Shown piece by piece: positions 1-12,625 of a DNA stretch of 64,000 bases. The position numbers were made by a program, and so were the translations under genes. Under the pieces are notes generated by a model. That model saw only the letters and a program-made list of their open reading frames with translations. It was not told the DNA's origin and made no database searches. Source of the stretch: Mangifera indica (lineage: Eukaryota > Streptophyta > Magnoliopsida > Sapindales > Anacardiaceae); NCBI RefSeq assembly GCF_011075055.1, contig NC_058156.1, positions 1,426,001 to 1,490,000 on the forward strand, in the 5' to 3' direction. Numbering within the stretch: the stretch's first letter is position 1; each line of letters begins with the position of its first letter.

Positions 1-2589
1 AAAGGAGTGTAACTTTAAGATAAAAAATTTGGGTTCAAATCTCCTTAACGACATATTAAAATTATACTTTTGATTTATTTAGTTTAATGATTATAAAGTT
101 GATCATTAGACCTGAAGTTTTATCTATTCGGTATATTCGATTTAACTCCAAAAGAATGGTACAACTCAAGTGAAGTTCTTCATTATTAAAAGAAAAAAAT
201 CTCTTATTGCAAATAACATGTTCAAAATATTTCTATTTGTAGTTATCAATGACAATGCATATTAGCTACAAATTATGCTCCCTAAACTATCATCTGCTTC
301 CATGGATTTGGTAACGTAAAATATAACTGAGCAATATAATGTATATTTTCTTTGAGTAAACAAATAGATATACATTTATATATATTATGATGTGATTAAA
401 TGTTATTTTATCATTAATTTAAAATTTCTCAATCATATAATAATACACATTAAGTGTATATATATTTGTATACTGAAAGTAGATAAACATAGTTTTATTA
501 AATATAACTTCAATAACACGCTATAAAAATTAACAAACAATTAATGTGGGGTTTCTTATGAATCTTTACAAAATAACCTAACACAAAAATAGAGTTAAAT
601 TAAAATATATACAGCAAAAATATGACAACATGAATGCAATCACCAAATCAAATCTTCCTTGAAGATTTGTGCTCAATTATTTATATTAAATAGTGTTTGA
701 GTTTTCTACTCAAATAAAATAAATAGAGATCTATTATACCTCGAGTTTATCTATCTAATAAATATGAATTAATAAAAAATGTACATACACCAACTTTACC
801 CACAATCAAAAATTTAGAATCAAATGCAAAATCACAGAGCCATCAATCAAGAAACCAAACCAAGCTCACATTAAGAGCATCAAATAATCACATGAAAAAT
901 AGAACAAAAAGTTTGTGATCTTGAAAGAAAGAGAACTCATATGGTAGAAGGAGGACGTAACGGAGAATTTTCTTCAACAAGGTTTAGAAGATACCCTAGT
1001 TAGAAATTAACCAAGGGTTTTGATTTAGGAAGAAAAATGTAATTGGAGTGGCTCGTCATTTAATTGAAAATAATAATATTTTTGTCTTAAATTGAATTAG
1101 TAAGGATAAAATAGTCACAAAATTAATATTATTTTGATAATTTTTTAATATTCAATGTTTGAAGGGAGAGTAATATTCAGATAATTACCTCATATTACTT
1201 TGATAATAAAAAATTACAAAAATATTTTATTATTTAACGAACTAAATATATTAAAATCAATGAAAAATAATAAACCATTGAGATAATATTTTATTATACC
1301 GAATATATACATGTATGTATGTATAATTCTTTTTTTGTAATTTTAGAAACAAGATTGAATTCCAAGGTTGAGATTATGAATAACAAAAAGATGTGATAAA
1401 TAATATGAATAATGTTATACGAGATAATTAACTACTAAAAATTTCCTGATGTGAGTTAATATTAATTATATTTTTGGTTTAATAAAATTAGATAATTGAT
1501 TAATTCAATGCTAATTTATATATAAACTTAAATGATCACCAAAAATAAATCTAATATATTTAAGATTATAATCTAAGTGAACAATATAAGTGTGAGTTTT
1601 AAGATTTATTAGACCTTAATGAGGATAATTAATCTACCATATATTGGCTCGATACCTGTTCTAAAACCTGAGACAATATAACTTGCCCTATTTAAAAGAT
1701 ATTATTTAAGAAAGTTTCTAGAGTGAAATACTAACTCATGTCGAGAGGTAATCTTGACAGGTTATTTCAACAATCTTATAGATTCTAATTGCATGATGTT
1801 TTAGATATTTATATAATTTTAAAAAATTTAATTTAATATTTTATAATTTATACATAAATTCAGTAGACTTAGGATTGTCTAGTTTATGTACAATGAAATC
1901 TTACGTTAACAAGTCAAAGATGTACAACTTGGGATAAGAGTTCTGAAGTACATTATAGAATTATTCAAAGTTTATATTCTTTTGTAAATTAGTTAAACAA
2001 AAAGTTCGCCGGCAGCATTGCTTTATCGTGGTCAATTATTCATGTTTGCGATCTAGTTGAAGAAGACCAACAAAACTGTCAACAGTCTGGACTGGAAAGC
2101 TCTTCGATGGCGTAAATTGGCTTATCTTTGACCAATCAATGCCAAACCTAGTGCCCCACATGGCCATTAAATTCAACTGCTATGTTGATTTTTATAAAAA
2201 ATATATTATACCTACCTAACTTTGTTTACAATATTATATTATATAGAGTGAGGGAATAAGGCGATACATAAATGAAGACAGATGATCTGATAACGAGAAT
2301 TGCACATTTTATAATACACATAAATGAGGTTTTAAAAACTCAAAAATTTATATATATTTTAATTTTTATTAAATTATTATTAATTATAATGGTAAAATTA
2401 TCATTTTAACAATAATATTAAAAAATATATAATTTTATCTCTTTTTTTTTAAGTATTAAAAACTAAGAATTTCACTTTCACTTAAAGTTAAAAAAGTTAA
2501 CATTTCAACCATAAAATTTATTTTTCTTTTCTGGTTATTATTATTCTGATTGATAGTTAGCTTTTTTTATATATCTTCTAGATCCGATT
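1..2589. other. AT-rich intergenic DNA left of the segmental array
   Basis: No convincing gene is visible. Bases 1-190 resemble a decayed tRNA-related SINE: there is a B-box-like GGTTCAAATCTCC and a tail resembling 59,490-59,740. A copy of the short TA-rich MITE family lies near 300-440. Bases 1,990-2,170 are richer in GC than their surroundings but show no long open frame. The rest is low-complexity A/T sequence. Confidence 0.5.
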
Positions 2590-2847
2590 ACTCTGGAGAT
2601 ACTGTCGATAGCCAACGTGCAACAAATCAAAGAAGGAAGACCGATGGATTTCGTGGTTCTTCAATTCTTTGGCTTTCCTTCTTCAATTCGTGGTCGAGCA
2701 TCACCAAGCGTTGTCTAAGCCATTACAAATTGATCGGACGAAGACAAACTTTGTCTGACAAAACTGTAATGGGAAGGTCAGCAGCAGAGCAGTTTTAAAT
2801 TTTCTACTCTTATTATTATAGGTTAAGAGATCAAATCGGTAGTAAAA

Positions 2848-3108
2848 ATGTTAAATAAGAGTATTTTTATTCTGTTTGTATTTCTTTTAGGAGAGTTTGT
2901 TATGTTAAGTTATAAATTCAATACATCTAATATTATATACTTTAAGAAGATATTCAACTTATTCTCCAAAAATCAGTTTTCTCCCTTAATTAATTCTTGC
3001 TTCTTGCCCCACAATACAGAGTTGATCAATAGAGAAAATGGTTCTAATACTCGTGTCCGTGTTGAAAAGCTTGTAGGCACCAGCTTTGTGTGTCATACGT
3101 TACCCTAG
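2848..3108 (+). CDS. Hypothetical 86-aa ORF, copy 1
   Basis: An ATG-to-TAG open frame with a hydrophobic, signal-peptide-like N-terminus (about residues 5-22, rich in F, L, I and V) and a hydrophilic second half. I recognise no domain. It is listed because the copy at 13,184 differs at a single base (R69S) while flanking duplicated sequence differs by about 6-10%. It lies downstream of, and opposite to, the MYB relic. No promoter or intron structure is evident, and it may be chance ORF sequence inside a gene-converted block. Confidence 0.25.
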   Translation: MLNKSIFILFVFLLGEFVMLSYKFNTSNIIYFKKIFNLFSKNQFSPLINSCFLPHNTELINRENGSNTRVRVEKLVGTSFVCHTLP

Positions 3109-3139
3109 GCCATTAATATAAAAAATTCTATCGAATATA

Positions 3140-3560
3140 CGTAATTATAGTTATCAGTATCTTATAATAAATGATATATATTTTATAATATGATACAATA
3201 CAAATAAAAAATGATACGTATTATAAGGTGTATCAAAAATTGTTAACACAGTAGGTATATCATATGATACGATACATATTACTTATACAAATCATACAAC
3301 TTTTTAGATAAATGATGACATGATAAAAATGTATTTGAAAAAATTTTGAATTTTATGATATTTTGAAAAAGTTGTTAACACAGTAGGTATTTATGATATT
3401 TTCTAATATGATAATATGAGAATTATAAATTTGTTATTGTTTTATTAATTTGTTATTATTTTTATTTTAAAAAGTTATATCATACGATACAATACACAAT
3501 ATAAAAAATTAGAGTTTCGATATATGATATGATACACGATTTGATTACTACGACTCTAAT
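3140..3560. repeat. Repeat rich in TATCGTATGATAC words
   Basis: A stretch dense in GATACGTATC/TATCATACGATAC-type words with partly complementary ends. Related copies occur in both orientations at about 4,545-4,880, 8,080-8,280, 10,080-10,400, 13,480-13,855, 16,080-16,400 and 36,870-37,200. The last copy lies outside the array, which shows an independent dispersed family, probably a non-autonomous DNA element of about 340-420 bp. No target duplication was found. Confidence 0.5.
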
Positions 3561-3655
3561 TAAACAAAAGGCTAGATGGGGGAAATTAAAATACACACAT
3601 ATGGTTCCTCTTATTTACTACTACTCCTGAAGCTGCTGGACTTTCGTTCCTTCCT

Positions 3656-3812
3656 CTACTTGTTAATTTCCAATTTCCTACTAAGATGAGAATTCCGGCA
3701 GTTCTTAATCTCATTATCTGTTCGACCCAGCAGTCACTTCCCCAAGAAGAGAATGAAGCTTGATGATAAGGTCTTCCTCATTAGATGAAATGTTCTGCAA
3801 CTCCCAGTGGCC
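3656..3812 (-). pseudogene. R2R3-MYB exon relic, copy 1
   Basis: The minus strand reads a MYB R3-repeat segment. After a splice-acceptor-like CATTTTAG it encodes NISSNEEDLIIKLHSLLG. A deletion and frame change follow, then GRTDNEIKN and NSHLSRKL in another frame, ending in TAG. In intact R2R3-MYB proteins these are parts of one continuous R3 helix-turn-helix. Here the part around the third-helix tryptophan is lost and the usual YW after EIKN reads CR. The relic is a single exon fragment with no first or second exon nearby, so it cannot make a DNA-binding domain. The subgroup cannot be fixed, although the motif spelling resembles flavonoid-type MYBs. Confidence 0.8.
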
Positions 3813-4089
3813 CTAAAATGTAAATAATTAGGAAATAAGTGATAGATAATATTAATTATAATTTTGGTTTAATAAAATCAGGTAATTGAACAGTCTAACG
3901 ACAGTTTAAGATGAGTTTAAATAATCAAGAAAGATCAGTCTAATACACGTTATGATCTAGATAAATAGTATTGATATAGGTCTTGTAGTTTATTTATTAA
4001 CCAAACTAGTTTTTTCCCATTAAAAACTGTTATTTAGAAAATGTTTGAAAAGTTAAAAGATCAATCACTTCGGTACAGATAATTACAAT

Positions 4090-4515
4090 TTTTTTTTTAT
4101 AAGTAAATAAAATTTATAAACTGAAAACACAAAACCCGCAAGGGTTACAAGCTAAGCTCACCCGAGATTAAAGAAAGTCTTCACAGCAAATCTATTTACA
4201 ACCACCAAAATCAAATTCCTAATGCTATACCTTTGGTGACTACAAGCAAAAGACACCGAGCCATCAACTGTTGAATTCCTTCCAAGTTCATACAAAGATA
4301 GGATTCAAGAGCAATGAATAAGGTGTCTAAATTCACAACATATACAAATAACCAAAGGCAGCCAACAAAAATCTGCCTTTTTCCACAACCCAAACATTAT
4401 GCAATGCAGCTCCCTTACTAATATAACTCGGCTGAGCTTGATAAATTTCTATAGCAAAATCAGGATGGGCACGCCCGTGGGATTGAAGAGGATCATCCAT
4501 GTCATGTAAGGGCAA
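4090..4515 (-). pseudogene. Gene- or retro-derived relic with poly(A)-like tail, copy 1
   Basis: On the minus strand a coding-like stretch (MDDPLQSHGRAHPDFAIEIY) runs into a terminal region and then into an A-rich tail, seen here as TTTTTTTT at 4,089-4,098. The better open copy at 9,685-10,044 gives about 119 codons, but the frame is broken here. The layout, coding-like sequence followed by a short 3' stretch and an A run, suggests a retroposed 3' end or a LINE tail. I could not assign a family. Confidence 0.4.
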
Positions 4516-5725
4516 ATTGGAGATATATCAAGTGAGTTGAAGGATTTGACTCATGGTAGTTAAATTACATATCAAAAACTTAATTTTTTATATTATGTAT
4601 TAAGTATCATATCGTATGTTATATTTTTTTAAAAATAAAAAAAATCTAATTGACATATCATCATTTTAAAAAATATCACAGACACTTTTAAAAATTTAAG
4701 ATTTTTGTATATATTTCTATTATATCATCATTTTATTCAAAAAGTATATCAATATGTATCGGTAATATATATTATATCGTATGATATGTTTACTATATCA
4801 TATTAATTTAATACACCTTATGATACGTATTATTTTTCACTTATATCGTATCATAAGATACTAATAACTATGATCTGACTATCATTATGAATGGGAGCAA
4901 CCACTACAAAAATAGTTGTATCAAAATATGAATCAGAGAAAATTCTCCAATGGCACTTGAAAGTGGTTTCAATCCACTAACCATTCATCTAATCTGCAAG
5001 AACGAGTCCTAAAGTTTCAAAGTGCACAACATTACAAGTATTTCTATAATCTTAAAGTTTTAATTCAGTATTTTATAATCTATATATAAATTCTATGAAT
5101 TAAGATTAAATTAATTTTACAAAGCTTATGCAAAATAAATATTACAAGAAGTAAACAGATATTTAAGCACCCTCAACAAATTAAACCATATTTATAATGA
5201 TCTAGATCAAGTTGATTGGAGGCCAAGATATTACTTGATTAATTTAATTCATTTCACTTATCTTCAAAAGGTTTGACTTAATTTTCTGAAGATGGTAAGG
5301 AAGAAGAAATGCTTACTCAATCCACAATTATCTCCCTAGTTACATTATCATTTTCTTTAAAAAATATATCGATTTATATTAGTAATATACATTGTATTGT
5401 AAGATCCATATCATATCGTACTATATTATATTAATTTAATACACCTTAAGATATGTATTATTTTCTATCTACATCATATCGTACCATAAAATATATATTA
5501 TAAATTGTAGAATACTGATGGTTACGAGAAAGAAAAAATGTATTAAGTGTTCATCTAATCTTTAAAAATTATTTTAATATTACAAACTTATCCTAAGCAA
5601 CCTTGTTTAATATATAACTTGTATCTTAATAATTAATATACTATATTAAGGTGCAAAGCCAGGTGTGTATATGTAATCATTAACTTAGACTTTATTATAA
5701 AATTCCCAACATTACGTTACTTTAA

Positions 5726-6205
5726 GGGGCGTTTGGTTTCTATATTTAAAGATTATCTTGGTAATTTATATTTGATTCTCTTGTTTGGTTTATCAGTAAT
5801 CAAATATTACAGTAATCTTCTATTACCAATGCTGATGTGACAGGTAATATATATGGTAATTTGATTACCACCTTCATCTTAGGTATTTAAAGATTACTAA
5901 GGTAATCTTGATTTTATTATAATTATATTATTGTTTATTAATTTTTTGAGACAAAAATAAATTTATTTTTAATTAATATGGAAAATAATATAAAAAATAT
6001 TTAAAAATAATTATATTCAAGAGCATTTAAGTAAAATAATTTACTAGTAATATTTTATTACATTTAACCAAACATAATAATTATTTATACCTATCAAATT
6101 TTATCAAACATAGTAATTATTTATACCTAGTAATCTTCTAAGTAATCTATTTTCAAGGTAATCTTTCTATTTTGGTAATAAAACATTACCCAAACTAAAC
6201 GCCCC
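5726..6205. mobile_element. PIF/Harbinger-type (Tourist-like) MITE, 480 bp
   Basis: The terminal inverted repeats are GGGGCGTTTGGTTT and its complement with one mismatch (AACTAAACGCCCC at the right end). The interior is AT-rich and has no coding frame. The element is flanked by TAA on both sides. Sister array copies at about 17,283 and 20,586 read ACTTTAAATGC with no insert, which is exactly the empty site predicted for a 3-bp TAA duplication. A 3-bp TAA/TWA duplication with G-rich termini is the hallmark of PIF/Harbinger elements. Confidence 0.85.
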
Positions 6206-6630
6206 TAAATGCTTCTAATAGGTCATAATATAGCATACCACACTTGTATTAATATTATGAGTAATATTATGTATATATTTTTTTAGTATATGATTTGAAT
6301 ATATAGATAATATATCATAATATAATTAGATGTTATTTTATTTTTAATTCAAAATTATCAAATTATATGATAATATATTTTTTAAATATTCAAATTATAT
6401 ATATACGTAATTATAATTTTATTATTAATGTAAAGTGTGATATTACTTTCTAGCTCAGTGTTTAAATAACAAGAGCCTTACAATACAATTGCACGCAAAA
6501 GGCATAGCCTAACAACCTTGAACCTATTCAATGCTCTAATTTCTCGGACATCTTCAAAGATAGTTATTAAACTTGATTAATTAATATATTCAAAGGGCAA
6601 GCGTTGGCTTTGAATTATAGGCTGGCGGAT

Positions 6631-6780
6631 GCAACATTCTAATGTTGGAAATATATATTGAACTTATAAGTGTGAAGAATGTAACATTCTAATGTTGAAA
6701 ATATATATTGGTATTATAAGTGTGAAGAATGTAACATTCTAATGTTGAAAATATATATTGGTATTATAAGTGTGAAGATT
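6631..6780 (+). repeat. Three tandem 50-bp repeats at the TRIM left end
   Basis: Units start at 6,631, 6,681 and 6,731. Each begins 'GYAACATTCTAATGTTG' and ends 'AAGTGTGAAGA'. They include the TCTAA target site and the first ~37 bp of the TRIM LTR, so they arose by local tandem duplication of the insertion junction. The copy at 22,450 has only one unit. Confidence 0.85.
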
Positions 6781-7264
6781 AACCCATATTACACAAAACT
6801 AATTAGTTTGTGTTAAAGTCCAATCCACACACTTATATACCAGTGGGACTCTTTTTCTTTTCCTTTTATTTGAGTCTTTAACACCCCCTGACTCTTTTTC
6901 TTTTTAGTTGTGGGACTCTTTTTCTTTTCTTTTTATTTGAGTCTCTAACATTCCCAGACTCTTTTTCTTTTTGGTTGTGGGACTCTTTTTCTTTTCCTTT
7001 TATTTGAGTCTCCAACACCCTCATACTCTTTTTCTTTTCGGTTTTCAAGAATACTTAAGTTATTAAACCCATCGTTCGGCTCGTGCTCTGATATCATATC
7101 AGAAATATATATTACGCTTACAAGTATTAAGATTGAAACTCATATTACATAAAACCAATTAGTCTGTGTTAAAGTTTAATTTACACACTTATATACTACT
7201 CTCTTATATTCTATTCATTGGATGTGAAACTCTTTTTCTTTTCCTTTTATTTGAGTCTCTAACA
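6643..7264 (-). mobile_element. TRIM retrotransposon, expanded copy
   Basis: It starts TGTTGG and ends AACA, is flanked by TCTAA at 6,638-6,642 and 7,265-7,269, and is homologous to the compact TRIM at 22,459. It contains 50-bp and 67-bp tandem expansions that enlarge it from about 427 to 622 bp. Near 7,084-7,095 is GCTCTGATATCA, the mutated complement of a tRNA-iMet primer-binding site, so the element lies on the minus strand. Confidence 0.75.
6843..7043 (+). repeat. Three tandem 67-bp pyrimidine-rich repeats
   Basis: Units begin GTGGGACTCTTTTTC at 6,843, 6,910 and 6,977, each followed by TTTTATTTGAGTCT and a short variable link. They multiply the polypyrimidine 3' part of the TRIM LTR. The sister TRIM at 22,459 has the segment once per LTR, so the expansion is specific to unit 1. 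Confidence 0.85.
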
Positions 7265-9548
7265 TCTAATTATAATAGTCGAATTGTATATTAAAATTTT
7301 AATTTTTTTATATTATATATTATATATTATAATGTAGGACCATCATCTTTGAAAATATTATATCTTCTAAAATTTTAAAATTTCTTTGTATGGTTATTTT
7401 TTTTAAAATATATCACGTGAATTTGATATATATTAAAATATATATTATTTTTTTATTTACAGGAAAAATGCTTTATAGGCTCCAGTTGATTTTTTTTGTT
7501 GGGTGTAAATAATGGTGATTTATCCATCAATAATTAAGAGTTGGAATTGTCTATTATGATGGCTAATTTGTCGGATGTTGAAGTGACTTATTTCTGCTGA
7601 CATTAGGATGGCAATTCAAGCTTACTTAAATTCAAAACATTGGGTTTGAACTAATTCAAATGGTAAACAATATACCCAAAAGGAAATATATGTTAAAAAA
7701 AAGAAATATTAGAAAAAAAATGTCAAAAAAAAAAAGATCATCAAACTATGAAAAATGACCATTGGAAAAAAAAAAAAAAAGGGCACTTAGAAAGCGGTTT
7801 CGGTCCAATACCCATTTATACAATCTACAAGAACGAATCTTAAAGTTTAAGATTGTACAGTGTTTCAAGTATTTCTATACTTTTTGAGTTTTAATTTAAT
7901 ATTTTATAATATATGTATAGATTTTATAGATTAGGATTTAATCAGTTTTATTTAATGTATACAAAATAAATATTACAATAGTTTAATTTATTTCACTTAT
8001 CTTCTAAAGGTTTGATATATCTTGTAACAATGGTAATGAAAAACTAATTCTTCTTCTTAATTCCTTTTGATCATGGTTATTAATATATTGATAAATTTTG
8101 AAAATTTAAAATTTTTCATGTACACCCTTATTACACATTATTTTCTTTAAAAATATATATCAATAATATGTATTATATCATACGATATGTTTATTATATT
8201 GTATTAATTTAATATACCTTAACATACGTATCATTTTTCACTTGTATCATATCATACTTATTATGTATCATAGGATAATGACAAATATGATGAAGATAAA
8301 ACTTGATTAAGTTTTTAATTAATCTTTAAAAATTATTTTAATATTACAAACTAAGCATAAGCAACCTTGTTTGTGAAACTCTCTAATTAATTGCTTACTA
8401 AAATTGGTGGAGCATTAAAAGTTCTAGGGAAAAATTCTAGACTCGAGTTTTTGTTATGTTTGTGAAGCCGTTTAATTAATTACTTACAAAAAAACCTCAA
8501 TTAATATAAAACGTGTATTTTAATAATTAATATCCTATAAAACTTAGAATGAGGGATATGGTGTATATACATTTTTTATATATAATTTAGATATATAAAT
8601 GATGTGATTGAATATTATTTTATCTTTAATTTAAAATCATCTAATTATATAATAACATATCATCTATATATTCAAATTATATATTAAAGATATCTCCGTA
8701 TTACGGGCTTATTGAATTATTAATAAAAAGTATGATATTATTTTCTGAGCTCAGTGTTCAAATAACAAGAGCCTTACAATGCAATTGCATGCAAAAGGGA
8801 TAGCCTAACAACTTTGAACCTATTCAATGCTCTAGTTTCTTGAGCATCTTCAAAGAGAGTTGTTAGACTTGATTAATTAATATATTCAAAGGGCATGTGA
8901 TGACTTTGAATTACAGGCTGGTGAGCAGATGTCACATTTTAATCATAATAGTCGAATTGTGTATTAAAAATTTAATTTTTTAGATTATATATTATATATT
9001 GTAATATAAGATATGTTTTAAAAAAATAATTAAAAAATTTAAATATTATATCATCATCTTTGAAAATATTTTATTCTCTATAATTTTAAAACTTTTTAGC
9101 TATATTTCGATTATATTAACATTTTTTCTTAAAGTGTATCGTATTGTATGATACCTATCGTAAAAATATAATAATGTATCAATCAATAATTGAGAGTTGG
9201 AATTATATATTATGGTGGCTAATTTTTCCGATGTTGAAGTGACTTATTTTTACTGACATTAGGATGACAACTCAAGCTTACCTAAATTTGAAACATCGAG
9301 GATGAAACAACTCAAATGATAAACAGTGATATCGAAGAGAAAAAGATATGTTAAAGGGAAAAAAAAATAAATGTAAAAAAAAAAAAACAAAAAGATGAAT
9401 TACCAAAATATGAAAAATGATCATTAAAAAAAAAACGACGAAAAAAAAAGATGAATTATCAGAAAAAAGGAATGACTGTTCAAGTCCCACACGTGCATAT
9501 CTTAAGCAATATGAACAAAGTGTAGAGACAAGAAATAAATCAATGAAT

Positions 9549-12500
9549 GATTACTATATTTTTTCTATTAAAATCTGTTATTTATGAAGATTTAAAGAGT
9601 TAAAAGACCAATCACTTTGATTTTTATAAGAAAATAAAATTTATAAACCGAAAACACAAAACCCGCAAGGGTTGCAAGCTAAGCTCACGCGAGATTAAAG
9701 AAAGTCCTCACAGCAAATCTATTTACAATCATCAAAATCAAATACCTAATGCTATACCTTTGGTGACTACAAATAAAAGACACCAAGCCATCAACTGTTG
9801 AATTCCTATCCAAGTTCATACAAAGATAGGATTCAAGAGCAATGAATAAGGTGTCTAAATTCACAACATATACAAATGACCAAAGGCAGCCAACACAAAT
9901 CTGCCTTTTTGTCCACAACCCAAACATTATGCAATGCAGCTCCCTAATAATAAAACTCGGCTGAGCTTGATAAATTTCTATAGCAAAATCAGGATGAACA
10001 CGCCCGTGGGATTGAAGAGGATCATCCATGTCATGTAAGTGCAAATTGGAGACATATCAAGTGAGTTGAAGGATTTGACTCATGGTAGTCGAATTACATA
10101 TCAAAAACTTAATTTTTTATACTATGTATTTAGTATCGTATCATATGTTATATTTTTTAAAAAAACAAAAAAAAATCTAATTAACATATCATCATTTTAA
10201 AAAATATCACAAACACTTTTGAAAATTTAAGATTTTTTATATACATTTTTATTATATTATCATTTTATTTAAAAAGTGTACCAATCCGTATCGATGATAT
10301 GTATTGTATCGTATGATACGTTCACTATACATATTAATTTGATACATCTTATGATACGTATTATTTTTTACCTATATCATATCATAAGATGCTAATAACG
10401 ATGATCTAACTATCATTATAAATGGGAGCAACCATGAAGTCAACAAAAATAGTTGCATCAAAATATGAATCAGAGAAAATTCTCCAATGGCACTTGAAAG
10501 TGGTTTCAATCCACTAACCATTCATCAAATCTGCAAGAACGAGTCCTAAAGTTTCAAAGTGCACAACATTACAAGTATTTTTATAATCGTAAAGTTTTAA
10601 TTCAGTATTTTATAATCTATGTGTAAATTCTATGAATTAAGATTAAATCAATTTTACAAAGCTTATGCAAAATAAATATTACAAGAAGTAAACAGATATT
10701 TAAGCACCCTCAACAAATTAAACCATATTTATAATGATCTAGATCAACTTGATTGGAGGCCAAGATACCCAGAAGGAAAAATATGTTAAAAAAAGGAAAT
10801 ATTACTAAAAAAAAATGTCGAAAAAAAAGATCATCAAACTATGAAAAAATTATCATTTAAAAAAAAAAAAAAGAGCACTTAGAAAGTGTTTTCGGTCCAA
10901 TACCCATTTATACAATCTACAAAAATGACTCCTAAAGTTTAAGATTGTACAATATTTCAAATATTTTTATACTCTTAGAGTTTTAATTCAATATTTTACT
11001 ATACATATATATATATAGATTTTATAGATTAGGATTTAATCAGTTTTATTTAGTGCATGCAAAATAAATATTACAGTAGTTTAATTCATTTCACTTATCT
11101 TCTAAAGGTTTGATATATCTTGTAACAATGGTAATGAAGAACTAATTCTTCTTCTTAATTCCTTTTGACCATGGTGATTAATATATCGATAATTTTTGAA
11201 AATTTAAAATTTTTCATATACATCTTTATTACACATTTTTTTTTAAATATATCGATAATATATATTGTATCGTATGATATGTTTATTATATTGTATTAAT
11301 TCAATATACCTTAACATGCGTATAATTTTTCATTTATATCATATCATACGTATTATGTATCATAGGATAATGACAAACATGATGAAGATAAAACTTGATT
11401 AAGTTTTCAATTAATCTTTAAAAATTATTTTAATATTACAAACTACGCATAAGCAACCTTGTTTGTTGAACTCTCTAATTAATTGCTTACTAAAATTGGT
11501 GGAGCATTAAAAGTTCTAGGGAAAAATCTAGGATTCGAGTCTTTGTTACGTTTGTGAAACCCTTTAATTAATTACTTACCAAAAAAACCTCAATTAATAT
11601 AAAATTAGAATGAGGAATATGATGTATACACATTTTTTATATATAATTTAAGTATATAGATGATATGGTATTGTATTATATGATTGAATGTTATTTTATT
11701 TTTAAATTCAAAATTATCTAATTATATAATAACATATCATCTATATATTTAAATTATATATTAAAGATATTTCCATATGGGCTTATTGAATTATTAATAA
11801 AAGGTGTGACATTATTTTCTGAGCTCAGTGTTCAAGTAACAAGACAATTGCATGCAAAAGGGATAGCCTAACAACTCCGAACCTATTCAATGCTCTAGTT
11901 TATTGGGCATCTTCAAAGATAGTTATTAAACTTGATTAATTAATATATTCAAAGGGCATGTGATGACTTTGAATTACAGGCCGGCGGGCGGATGTCACAT
12001 TCCATAGTAATCGAATTATGTATTAAAAATTTAATTTTTTATATTATATATCATATATTTTAATATAAGATACATTTTAAAAAAATAATTAAAAAATTTA
12101 AATATTATATCATCATCTTTGAAAATATTTTATTCTTTATAATTTTAAAATTTTTTAGCTATATTTCCATTATATTAATTTTTTTTTTTAAAGTGTATCG
12201 TATCGTATGATACCTATCATAAAAATATAATAATGTATTAATCAATAATTGAGAGTTGAAATTATATATTATGGTGGCTAATTTTTCGGATGTTGAAGTG
12301 ACTTATTTCTACTGACATTAGGATGACAATTTAAGCTTACCTAAATTTGAAACATCGAGATGAACCAACTCAAATGATAAACAGTGATTTCGAAGAGAAA
12401 AAGACATGTTAAAGGAAAAAAAAAAAAGAAATGTCAAAAAAAAAAATCAAACAAAAAGATGAATTATCAAAATATGAAAAATGATCATCTAAAAAAAAAA

Positions 12501-12625
12501 TCAACGAAAAAAAAGATGAATTATCGAAAAAAAAGGAATGACTGTTCAAGTCCCACACGTGCATACCTTAAGCAATATGAACAGAGTGCAAAGACAAGAA
12601 ATAAATCAATGAATGATTACTATAA
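9549..12625 (+). repeat. Array unit 2 (internally deleted)
   Basis: It begins at a junction, 'GATTACTATA' followed by 'TTTTTTCTATTAAAA', where the WD40 end, ORF block and MYB relic are missing. At about 10,765 the sequence jumps from the block ending 'GGAGGCCAAGATA' directly to the 'CCCAGAAGGAAAAATATG' block. That removes the TRIM region through a few bases of shared sequence. Confidence 0.75.
9625..10045 (-). pseudogene. Gene- or retro-derived relic, copy 2 (longest open frame)
   Basis: The minus strand is open for about 119 codons without an early stop (MDDPLQSHGRVHPDFAIEIY, later a hydrophobic stretch ending MIVNRFAVRTFFNLA). Single-base changes shift the C-terminal frame relative to copy 1. 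The downstream A-rich tail is degenerate here. The start in this frame is not an ATG unless the internal MDDP methionine is used, so I treat it as a relic. Confidence 0.35.

Larger units (their letters stand above)
2590..9548 (+). repeat. Array unit 1 (longest, lacks the WD40 end)
   Basis: It runs from just inside the WD40-homologous edge, through the 86-codon ORF, MYB relic, tailed relic, Harbinger-type MITE, expanded TRIM and SINE-like block, to the A-rich block. Its left edge, at 'GATACTGTCGATAG', matches 12,927 onwards in unit 3. It is the only copy carrying the 5,726-6,205 MITE. Confidence 0.75.
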
